Of a stretch of DNA of 6,372 nt, positions 1 through 5,255 are shown piece after piece. Within the stretch, counting starts at the first letter, position 1. Each line of letters begins with the position of its first letter. Origin of the DNA: Candidatus Omnitrophota bacterium (GTDB lineage Bacteria > Omnitrophota > Gorgyraeia > Aquiviventales > Aquiviventaceae); assembly GCA_016193195.1 (NCBI GenBank), contig JACPSQ010000027.1, positions 1 through 6,372 on the forward strand. Direction: 5' to 3'. The position numbers and the translations under genes were made by a program. The notes beneath the pieces are model-generated. The model saw only the letters and a list, made by a program, of their open reading frames with translations, was not told the origin of the DNA and ran no database searches.

Positions 1-7
1 CTGTGCG

Positions 8-13
8 CCTCCT
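8..13 (-). promoter_or_regulatory. Ribosome binding site of a gene starting off the left edge
   Basis: The minus strand reads AGGAGG here, a perfect Shine-Dalgarno core, and only seven bases remain before the window ends. No ATG, GTG or TTG follows within those bases at a usable distance, so the start codon should lie at or within a few bases beyond position 1. The gene would be co-oriented with folE. Its identity cannot be known from this window. Confidence 0.55.
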
Positions 14-54
14 GGTTGTGAGGTGGGTACCGCCACCAACAACAGCCCGCTGCC

Positions 55-63
55 ATTGTAGCA
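55..63 (-). promoter_or_regulatory. Candidate extended -10 promoter element
   Basis: The minus strand reads TGCTACAAT: a TG dinucleotide, one spacer base, then TACAAT, which differs from TATAAT at one position. No good -35 hexamer is seen about 17 bases upstream, as expected for an extended -10 promoter. Transcription would start near position 48 and run into the ribosome binding site at 8-13. A match this short can arise by chance. Confidence 0.35.
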
Positions 64-83
64 GCAGAGGCGCGCAGCTTTTC

Positions 84-106
84 ATGGGATCACGACTCGA
101 TCCCAT
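84..106 (-). repeat. Inverted repeat, 8 bp stem with 7 base loop
   Basis: ATGGGATC (84-91) pairs perfectly with GATCCCAT (99-106) around a 7-base loop. It lies between folE and the gene presumed to start beyond the left edge. There is no adjacent T-run, so an intrinsic terminator is unlikely. It could be a protein-binding site or an RNA hairpin. Confidence 0.55.
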
Positions 107-122
107 CCCCTGGCGCTGCACC

Positions 123-169
123 GATGGCGCACCATCCTGCCATCAGTGGGATGGCCCCGCCGACGGCGG
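123..169 (-). repeat. Three consecutive small hairpins after folE
   Basis: Three perfect short inverted repeats lie almost back to back: GATGG/CCATC (123-136, loop 4), GCCATC/GATGGC (139-155, loop 5) and CCGCC/GGCGG (157-169, loop 3). They begin about 18 bases past the folE stop on the minus strand. The arrangement may slow polymerase or protect the 3' end of the folE message. The function is inferred, and individual stems of 5 to 6 bp are weak evidence in GC-rich DNA. Confidence 0.4.
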
Positions 170-187
170 ATGCGACAGGTGGTGGGG

Positions 188-808
188 TTACGAGGCCAGA
201 TCCGAGCGGATCAGCGTCAGGAACTCGGCCCGGGTCTTCTCGCTTGAGCGGAACGCCCCCAGCATGGAACTGGTGACCGCCCGCGCGTTCTGCTTCTGCA
301 CCCCGCGCATCATCATGCAGAGGTGGCTCGCCTCCACCACGCAGCCCACCCCCAGCGGCTTCACGTGCGCGTTGATGGCCTCGGCGATCTGTGTGGTCAT
401 CCGCTCCTGCACTTGCAACCGGTGGGCGAAGGTGTCCACGAGGCGCGGGATCTTGCTGAGGCCGATGATCTTCTTGTCCGGCACGTACGCGATGTGGCAC
501 TTGCCAAAAAAGGGCAGCACATGGTGTTCACATAAACTGTAGAAGTCGATGTCCTTCACGATGATCATCTCATCATGCTTCACGTGCGTGAACGAACGGT
601 TGAGGATCTTCGAAGGGTCCTGCCGGTAGCCGGAGGTCAGATACTGGAGTGATTTCTTCACGCGCAGCGGCGTGCGCCTGAGCCCCTCGCGGTTCGGGTC
701 CTCCCCCATGAGCCGCAGCAGCAACCGGATCGCGCACTCCCATTCCTTCCCCGTCGGGACTTCCAGAATCTGCGAGAGCTGCTTCAATTCATCATCTGCC
801 TGTGGCAT
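188..808 (-). CDS. folE: GTP cyclohydrolase I
   Basis: FolE converts GTP to 7,8-dihydroneopterin triphosphate and formate in the cytoplasm, the first step of tetrahydrofolate synthesis and of some other pterin and deazapurine pathways. The 206-residue product is of normal family length. Residues 35-50 match the GEDPxREGLxxTPxRV motif. The SLCEHH motif gives zinc ligands Cys93 and His96 and catalytic His95, and SHLC gives His162 and the third zinc ligand Cys164. All key residues are present, so it should be active. The start at 808 is chosen because AAGGAAGGGG lies six bases upstream and the family N-terminus begins here. The frame stays open up to 898, but that extension only translates the heptad repeats. 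It is the last gene of a co-oriented set, 95 bases after pepA. Identification is secure; the pathway use of the product is not shown by the window. Confidence 0.97.
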   Translation of the reverse strand: MPQADDELKQLSQILEVPTGKEWECAIRLLLRLMGEDPNREGLRRTPLRVKKSLQYLTSGYRQDPSKILNRSFTHVKHDEMIIVKDIDFYSLCEHHVLPFFGKCHIAYVPDKKIIGLSKIPRLVDTFAHRLQVQERMTTQIAEAINAHVKPLGVGCVVEASHLCMMMRGVQKQNARAVTSSMLGAFRSSEKTRAEFLTLIRSDLAS

Positions 809-814
809 CACTAA

Positions 815-824
815 CCCCTTCCTT
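815..824 (-). promoter_or_regulatory. folE ribosome binding site
   Basis: The minus strand reads AAGGAAGGGG, ending six bases before the ATG at 808. This purine-rich site decides the start: the in-frame ATG 30 codons upstream has no comparable site and would translate repeat DNA. Confidence 0.7.
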
Positions 825-827
825 ATC

Positions 828-900
828 GTGAGTGACGAGTGGTGAGTGGAGAGTGGTGGGTGGCGGGTCGTGGGTGATCGTGCCTCGCCACTCGCCACTC
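828..900. repeat. Heptad repeat array in the pepA-folE gap (GTGAGTG-like, with inverted end)
   Basis: Seven consecutive 7-base units starting at 828 follow a GTGRGTG-like pattern (828-834, 835-841, 842-848, 849-855, 856-862, 863-869, 870-876). After a short break come two identical units TCGCCAC (885-891, 892-898) in the opposite sense. As a result 837-849 and 888-900 form an inverted repeat matching at 12 of 13 positions, with a 38-base loop. The array fills nearly the whole gap from just above the folE ribosome binding site to the pepA stop. It resembles in kind the short tandem heptanucleotide (STRR) repeats described in cyanobacteria, without implying that lineage. Confidence 0.8.
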
Positions 901-903
901 AGG

Positions 904-2388
904 TTACTTCCAACGCTCCATGAGCTCAATGAGGAGCCGCACGCCGACGCCGACGGCGCCCTTCGGAACGTAGGGTTTGTCTTTGTCGGTCCAGGCGGTG
1001 CTGGCGATGTCCAGGTGCGCCCAGGGGAGCCCCTCGGCGAACGTCTCGAGAAACTTTCCGGCCGTGATCGTTCCGGCTTGACCCGTATCCGTCACGTTCT
1101 TGATGTCCGCGATGTCGGACTTCAGGAGCTCGGCGTACTCATCCCACAGCGGAAGCCGCCAGACCCGCTCGTGGGTGATCTTCCCCGCCTGGTTGATCCG
1201 CGCGGCCAGCCGCTCATCCTTCGTCATGAGCCCAATCGCCTCGGCTCCCAGCGCTACCCTGCAGGCACCGGTGAGCGTCGCCAGGTCCACGACGCAGTCC
1301 GGCTTGTACCGCTTGGCGTAGTGGAGGCAGTCCGAGAGGACGAGCCGCCCCTCGGCGTCGGTGTTGATGACCTCCACCGTCTTGCCGGAGAGTGTCTTGA
1401 GGACGTCTCCGGGTTTCTGCGCCGTGCCGGAAGGGAGGTTCTCCGTCGCCGCGACGATCCCGACGACGCGCACCGGCAGCTTCAGCATGGCCGCCGCTTT
1501 CACGATCCCGAACACCGCCGCGGCGCCTGACATGTCGTACTTCATCTCCTCCATCTTCAGCGAGGGCTTCAGGCTGATGCCGCCCGAGTCGAACGTGATC
1601 CCCTTCCCGCAGAGCGCAAACGAGTGCTTCGCGCGCGCTGGGCGGTAGTCCAGGATGATGAACTGCGCCGGGTGGGCGCTCCCCTGGGCTACCCCGACGA
1701 TGCCACCGAAGCCCATACGCTTCAGCCGGGCAAAGGGGATGACGGTGCACTTCAATCGCAATGGCTTCGCGATCGCCCGCGCCTGATCGGCGAGGTAGGT
1801 CGGGGTCACGATGTTGGAAGGGCCATTGATGAGATCGCGTACGAGAGAGACCGCTTCGGCAACGACCTCAGCCTTGTCCACGGCGCGCCTGGCTGCCGCG
1901 AAGTCGCCGGCTCGCTCCACGACGAGCGTGATGGCGTCAATTCGGCGATCCCTCTCATGTTTGGGGACTTCCTTGAGCTTGCTATAGCGGTAGAGCCCGA
2001 GCAGCGCGCCTTCGGCCAGCGCCTGGGCGACCCGCTCCGGCGAGCCGAAAGGCGGCTCCCTCAGGACCGGCAGGATGAGCGACCGGTGCGCGCGAGCCCG
2101 GACGGTGCGCGCGGCGGTTGCGGCGAACTGCCGGGCCTTATCGAGCGCGAGGTCCTTTGCCTTACCGAGGCCGACGACGAGCACCCAGCGGTTCCCCCGC
2201 GGCAGGAACGCCGTCTCGTTCGGCGCTCCGCGGAACCCGCTGCCCGCGATGAGCCGGCTGAGCGCGCGATCGCGCGCGGCATACGACGGCAGCAAGCGCT
2301 CCGGCCGTCGCTCGCCCTCCAGCGCCGCGTAGACCTGGACCCCCTCGCGAACTTGATCTACCCGTCCCGACCGTACCGTGATGCGCAT
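904..2388 (-). CDS. pepA: Leucyl aminopeptidase, M17 family (cytosol aminopeptidase)
   Basis: This enzyme removes N-terminal residues, preferentially leucine, from peptides; it is a cytosolic two-metal hydrolase, hexameric in characterised members. The 494-residue product has the usual two-part architecture: a variable N-terminal macro-like domain (about 1-165) and a conserved catalytic domain. Metal ligands are visible as Lys262 and Asp267 (GKGITFDSGG), Asp285 (KYDMSGA), and Asp344 and Glu346 in the family signature NTDAEGRL. The catalytic Lys274 and Arg348 are also present, and the spacing matches E. coli PepA. The start at 2388 follows a strong GAGGAGG site four bases upstream. It lies 54 bases after the phosphoglycerate mutase gene and 95 before folE, in the same orientation. 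E. coli PepA also binds DNA in plasmid resolution and gene regulation, but nothing here shows that role. No signal peptide is seen. Confidence 0.97.
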   Translation of the reverse strand: MRITVRSGRVDQVREGVQVYAALEGERRPERLLPSYAARDRALSRLIAGSGFRGAPNETAFLPRGNRWVLVVGLGKAKDLALDKARQFAATAARTVRARAHRSLILPVLREPPFGSPERVAQALAEGALLGLYRYSKLKEVPKHERDRRIDAITLVVERAGDFAAARRAVDKAEVVAEAVSLVRDLINGPSNIVTPTYLADQARAIAKPLRLKCTVIPFARLKRMGFGGIVGVAQGSAHPAQFIILDYRPARAKHSFALCGKGITFDSGGISLKPSLKMEEMKYDMSGAAAVFGIVKAAAMLKLPVRVVGIVAATENLPSGTAQKPGDVLKTLSGKTVEVINTDAEGRLVLSDCLHYAKRYKPDCVVDLATLTGACRVALGAEAIGLMTKDERLAARINQAGKITHERVWRLPLWDEYAELLKSDIADIKNVTDTGQAGTITAGKFLETFAEGLPWAHLDIASTAWTDKDKPYVPKGAVGVGVRLLIELMERWK

Positions 2389-2392
2389 GGAA

Positions 2393-2399
2393 CCTCCTC
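2393..2399 (-). promoter_or_regulatory. pepA ribosome binding site
   Basis: The minus strand reads GAGGAGG, four bases before the pepA ATG, the best Shine-Dalgarno match in front of any gene complete in the window. It directly abuts the GTAGTCC heptad array on its upstream side. Confidence 0.8.
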
Positions 2400-2401
2400 G
2401 G

Positions 2402-2433
2402 TTAGTCCGTAGTCCGAAGTCGGTAGTCCGTAG
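2402..2433. repeat. GTAGTCC heptad array between apgM and pepA
   Basis: Four 7-base units, TTAGTCC, GTAGTCC, GAAGTCG and GTAGTCC (2402-2429), are followed by a partial GTAG. They occupy most of the 54-base gap between the phosphoglycerate mutase stop and the pepA ribosome binding site. The unit is unrelated in sequence to the arrays in the other gaps but has the same 7-base period. Confidence 0.8.
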
Positions 2434-2442
2434 AAACGCCGA

Positions 2443-3660
2443 TTATCTCCCTTGCTGCAAGAAGAAGGACATCAATTGGAAACCGTCCTCGAACCGCTTC
2501 GATGAGCCTTTGACGGCTGATTCATTATACGATGTCACGTCGTCCTTTGGGCCGCTCGTTGCGTAGAGCGCGAAGGGGACTGGCTCGGCGATGTGTGTCT
2601 TGAGGATGGTGCTCGTTGGATGATCGCACACGACCAGAATCGCGAAGGGCTCGTTGCGTCGCTTCAGCCCTTCAAGGAGCGTCCCGACGACGAGCCGGTC
2701 GGTGTCCTCGATGGCCTGGATCTTCTTCTGCACGTCGCCCATGTGGCCTGCCTCGTCCGTGGGCTCGATGTGGACGAGCACGAAGTCGTGGTCATCGAGC
2801 GCTTTGAGCGCGTACTCGGCCTTGCCCTTGTAGTTCGTGTCAAAGTAGCCGGTGATCCCCGGGACCTGAATGATGTCGAAGCCCACCAGCCTTCCGAGGC
2901 CGCGCACGATGTCGACCGCGCTGATGCACGCTCCGCGCAGCCCGTATTGCTGCTGAAACGGCGGAAACTTCGCCGCGGTGCCCTGGCCCCAGAACCACAG
3001 CATTGTGGCCGGCTTCTTCCCGTCCTTGAGGCGCCGCCGGTTGACGGGGTGCTCCTTCAACAGCGCCACCGATTCCTGCATGATCTGGTGCAGCATCGCC
3101 GATCCCAGCCCTGTAGGGAGGTACGATTCGATTGGCTGTCCAGAAATATCATGCGGCGGCATGCACTTGATCGCGGCAAGCTCCTGGACGGTCATCCGGA
3201 CCTTGTCGCTCGCCACGACGGCGAGGTGCCGGTAGCTCACCCCCGGATAGAAACGCAGCCCCTCTTTTCCGAGTTGCCCGTTCACGGCCTTGATGAGCTC
3301 GGCGGACTCAGCGCTTTCGATGTGGCCGGCTGAGTAGTCGGCCATGATCCCGTGCTCCACCGTCACCGTGTTGCACCGGAAGGCCACGTCTGTCTCGCAC
3401 AGCGTGATCCCCTGCGCTGCGGCTTCGAGCGGCGCCCGGCCCGTGAAATACTGGCGCGGGTCGTAGCCGAAGACGCTCATGCAGCCCACGTCGGAGCCCG
3501 GCGGCAAGCCCTTCGGAATCGTCTGCGACCAGCCGGTGATCCCCTCGCGGGCGATCCAGTCCATGTTGGGGTGCTTCGCCACCTCGAGCGGGGTCTTATC
3601 ACCCAACGCTTTGATGGGCACATCCGCGACTCCGTCTGGAAGGACCACGACGTATTTCAT
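2443..3660 (-). CDS. apgM: Cofactor-independent phosphoglycerate mutase family protein (apgM type)
   Basis: The 405-residue product belongs to the alkaline-phosphatase-like metalloenzymes that interconvert 3- and 2-phosphoglycerate without 2,3-bisphosphoglycerate. The N-terminus MKYVVVLPDG supplies metal ligand Asp9, and PPGSDVG supplies the likely nucleophile Ser56. HIEPTDEAGHMGD (298-309) gives Asp302 and His306, CDHPTST (345-351) gives Asp346 and His347, and KTH gives His355. These match the two-metal site of the family. The sequence also resembles the bacterial subgroup named 'proposed homoserine kinase' in protein family databases (conserved AFRCN, YSAGHI, PGVSYRH, WGQG and TNYKGK segments), so the substrate is uncertain. 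The start at 3660 fits the family N-terminus although no good ribosome binding site precedes it. An open frame to 3744 translates only heptad repeats. The neighbours give no threonine-pathway support. Confidence 0.9.
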   Translation of the reverse strand: MKYVVVLPDGVADVPIKALGDKTPLEVAKHPNMDWIAREGITGWSQTIPKGLPPGSDVGCMSVFGYDPRQYFTGRAPLEAAAQGITLCETDVAFRCNTVTVEHGIMADYSAGHIESAESAELIKAVNGQLGKEGLRFYPGVSYRHLAVVASDKVRMTVQELAAIKCMPPHDISGQPIESYLPTGLGSAMLHQIMQESVALLKEHPVNRRRLKDGKKPATMLWFWGQGTAAKFPPFQQQYGLRGACISAVDIVRGLGRLVGFDIIQVPGITGYFDTNYKGKAEYALKALDDHDFVLVHIEPTDEAGHMGDVQKKIQAIEDTDRLVVGTLLEGLKRRNEPFAILVVCDHPTSTILKTHIAEPVPFALYATSGPKDDVTSYNESAVKGSSKRFEDGFQLMSFFLQQGR

Positions 3661-3677
3661 CAGGACCGCTGGACAAT

Positions 3678-3705
3678 GCGGATTGCGGAATGCGGATTGC
3701 GGAAT
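3678..3705. repeat. GCGGATT/GCGGAAT heptad array upstream of apgM
   Basis: Four units alternate exactly: GCGGATT (3678-3684), GCGGAAT (3685-3691), GCGGATT (3692-3698), GCGGAAT (3699-3705), so the tract is also a perfect 14-base duplication. It starts 17 bases upstream of the apgM start codon. Confidence 0.85.
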
Positions 3706-3714
3706 GGAAAGCCA

Positions 3715-3749
3715 ACAATCCAAAATCCAAAATCCAAAATCCAAAATCT
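3715..3749. repeat. AAAATCC heptad array in the same gap
   Basis: Five 7-base units run from 3715 to 3749: ACAATCC, three identical AAAATCC units and AAAATCT. It is separated by nine bases from the GCGGAWT array, so the 100-base gap between the desulfurase stop and apgM carries two different heptad families side by side. Read on the minus strand and translated, this gap yields a spurious peptide rich in Phe, Trp, Ile and Leu. Confidence 0.85.
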
Positions 3750-3760
3750 CCTATCCTGTT

Positions 3761-5107
3761 TCATGGCACACGGCTGGTTAGGGCTGTCACGTTACGGAGG
3801 CGCTGCACCACCCTGGGAATAATCTCGAGCGCACGGTCGATCTCCTCATCAGTCGTTGGGATGCCAACGCTCAGAACCAACGCGCCCTTCGCCTCATCCT
3901 CCGAGAGCCCCATCGCCTTGAGGACGTGCGAGGGCCGCATCGCCTTCGAGTTGCACGCCGAGCCTAAGCCCGCTGCGATGCCTGCCTGATCGAGCCCGAG
4001 CACGAGCGACTCACTCGAGACCCCGTCGATGCAAATGTGAAGATTATGCGGCAACCTCGAACTCCACGAACCGTTGAGCCGCAGATGCTCGATGCGCGCC
4101 TGGAGCCCGTCGCGTAACCGATCGCGCAAAACCGCTAACCGATGAAGCTGGGGCGGGTCCTGGCTCGCATTCGGTTCGCGGCATCGCTCCGGCCGCCCAG
4201 CGTGCGGCCGTTCGCTCGGCTGATTTTCTCGCTCCCCCCCGTCGCTTTGCTTCGCAAAGCGAAGCATCGGGGGGACCGTGCCCGCTCGAAAATCAGACGT
4301 GCCGCTCACCGAACGCTCGCCACCCGCCCAGAACGACAATCGCTGTTTCGCCAATTCTGCAGCGACGCCCATCCCGACAATCGCCGGCAGCGCCTCGGTG
4401 CCGGAGCGGCCGCCGCGCTCCTGCCCGCCGCCTTCAAGAAGCGGCAGGATGCGCACGCCTTCTCGGGCAAACAGGGCCGCCGCCCCCTGCGGCCCGTAGA
4501 ACTGGCTCGCGGCTAAGCTCAACGCATCCACGCCGAGCGCCTTGACGTCCACTGGAATGTAGCCCACCGCCGCGACAGTGTCCGTATGGAAGAGCGCCCC
4601 CTGCTCATGCGCGATCGCGGCCAGCTCCCTGATCGGCTCGATCGTGCCGACCTCGCCGTTGGCCAGCATGATCGAAACCAAGACAGTTTCTGGCGTCAGG
4701 GCCGCGCTCAGCGCGCTCGGTGGCACCATCCCCTCCCGATCAACGGACAGCATACTCACGCGGGCACCCTCAAGCTCAAGCCGCCGCGCCGCCAGCGAGA
4801 TCGACGGATGCTCGATCGCCGAGATGATGAGATGCTGCCCCTTGCGCTTGTTCGCGCTCATCAGCCCTCGCAGCGCCCAGTTGTTCGCCTCGGTCCCGCA
4901 CGAGGTGAAGAAGACCTCCTCCGGCTTCGCGCTGATCAGCGCCGCCACCTGCGCGCACGCCCGCTCAAGCGCCTGCCTCGCCCTCCGCCCCGCCTCATGG
5001 ATGGACGACGGGTTGCCCATTTCCTCCAGCGCAGCAGCTATCGCAGCCTTCACTTCAGGAAGCAGCGGCGTCGTCGATGCGTAGTCAAGGTTGATGCGTT
5101 GAGTCAT
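3761..5107 (-). CDS. Cysteine desulfurase homologue with in-frame insertion and altered active site
   Basis: This is a class V aminotransferase-fold protein of the NifS/IscS family, which normally use PLP to move sulfur from cysteine to an enzyme persulfide for Fe-S clusters and thiolation. Recognisable segments are LDYASTTPL (8-16), FTSCGTEANN (67-76), EHPS (99-102), HTDTVAAVG (174-182), GGGQERGGRSGTE (226-238), and GSACNS (382-387) with the catalytic Cys385. By manual alignment to E. coli IscS, PLP-lysine 206 is Gln202, His205 is Ser201, Ser203 is Ala199, Gln183 is Ala179, and the Arg of the RFSLG motif is Val411. About 60 residues (260-320) are foreign to the family and come from the palindromic element at 4151-4329; total length is 448 against about 380-400. 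The ATG at 5107 is the only fitting start, with no clear ribosome binding site. The family is secure; cysteine desulfurase activity is doubtful. Confidence 0.85.
   Translation of the reverse strand: MTQRINLDYASTTPLLPEVKAAIAAALEEMGNPSSIHEAGRRARQALERACAQVAALISAKPEEVFFTSCGTEANNWALRGLMSANKRKGQHLIISAIEHPSISLAARRLELEGARVSMLSVDREGMVPPSALSAALTPETVLVSIMLANGEVGTIEPIRELAAIAHEQGALFHTDTVAAVGYIPVDVKALGVDALSLAASQFYGPQGAAALFAREGVRILPLLEGGGQERGGRSGTEALPAIVGMGVAAELAKQRLSFWAGGERSVSGTSDFRAGTVPPMLRFAKQSDGGERENQPSERPHAGRPERCREPNASQDPPQLHRLAVLRDRLRDGLQARIEHLRLNGSWSSRLPHNLHICIDGVSSESLVLGLDQAGIAAGLGSACNSKAMRPSHVLKAMGLSEDEAKGALVLSVGIPTTDEEIDRALEIIPRVVQRLRNVTALTSRVP
4151..4329. mobile_element. Branched palindromic element inserted in frame in the desulfurase gene
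   Basis: Nested inverted repeats face each other here. The outer arms are GGGCGGGT (4151-4158) and ACCCGCCC (4322-4329). A second arm pair, 4170-4183 and 4300-4313, matches at 12 of 14 positions. CTGATTTTC (4220-4228) pairs with GAAAATCAG (4288-4296), CCCCCCG (4235-4241) with CGGGGGG (4268-4274), and the tip TCGCTTTGC (4242-4250) with GCAAAGCGA (4254-4262). A side hairpin CGGCCGC/GCGGCCG (4190-4210) makes the left arm longer. The encoded residues are low-complexity, rich in Arg, Ser, Pro and Glu, and have no counterpart in the family. No transposase is present, so this would be a non-autonomous element. Exact insertion boundaries and any target duplication are not resolved. Confidence 0.65.
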
Positions 5108-5113
5108 CGCGCG

Positions 5114-5148
5114 TTCAGAAGTCAGAGGTCAGAATTCAGAAGTCAGAA
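5114..5148. repeat. GTCAGAA heptad array upstream of the desulfurase gene
   Basis: Five 7-base units run without interruption: TTCAGAA, GTCAGAG, GTCAGAA, TTCAGAA, GTCAGAA. The array begins six bases upstream of the desulfurase ATG, in the place where a ribosome binding site would be expected. Its reverse-complement unit TTCTGAC recurs at 6137-6178. Confidence 0.85.
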
Positions 5149-5255
5149 AAAACAGAACCGCCCTTAACATCTAGTTTTCGGCTACCAGGAGTGGCACTGT
5201 AACCCTTCGAACTGGCAGAATTACCTCGGTGGGTTTCTCACGCGGCTTCCGTGAC

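Larger units (their letters stand above)
1..187. other. Hairpin-rich gap downstream of folE
   Basis: No convincing gene is seen between the folE stop and the left edge. On the minus strand the stretch holds, in order, four short perfect inverted repeats (157-169, 139-155, 123-136, 84-106), then an extended -10-like sequence (55-63) and a strong Shine-Dalgarno sequence (8-13). This looks like a spacer with structured RNA potential followed by the promoter and leader of a gene beginning just outside the window. None of the hairpins is followed by a T-run in the minus direction, so they are not typical intrinsic terminators. Confidence 0.6.

Noticed and set aside
3..542. Plus-strand open frame of 179 codons
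   Set aside because: It lies largely antisense to folE, has no recognisable product or ribosome binding site, and folE on the other strand is certain.
1624..2412. Plus-strand open frame of 262 codons across pepA
   Set aside because: It is antisense to pepA, whose complete catalytic residues prove the minus frame; long antisense frames are common in GC-rich DNA.
2593..3333. Plus-strand open frame of 246 codons across apgM
   Set aside because: It is the antisense frame of a well-conserved metalloenzyme gene, with no family resemblance of its own.
4242..4274. Intrinsic terminator inside the desulfurase gene
   Set aside because: The strong GC-rich hairpin has no T-run on either strand and lies inside an open reading frame; it is better explained as the tip of the palindromic element.
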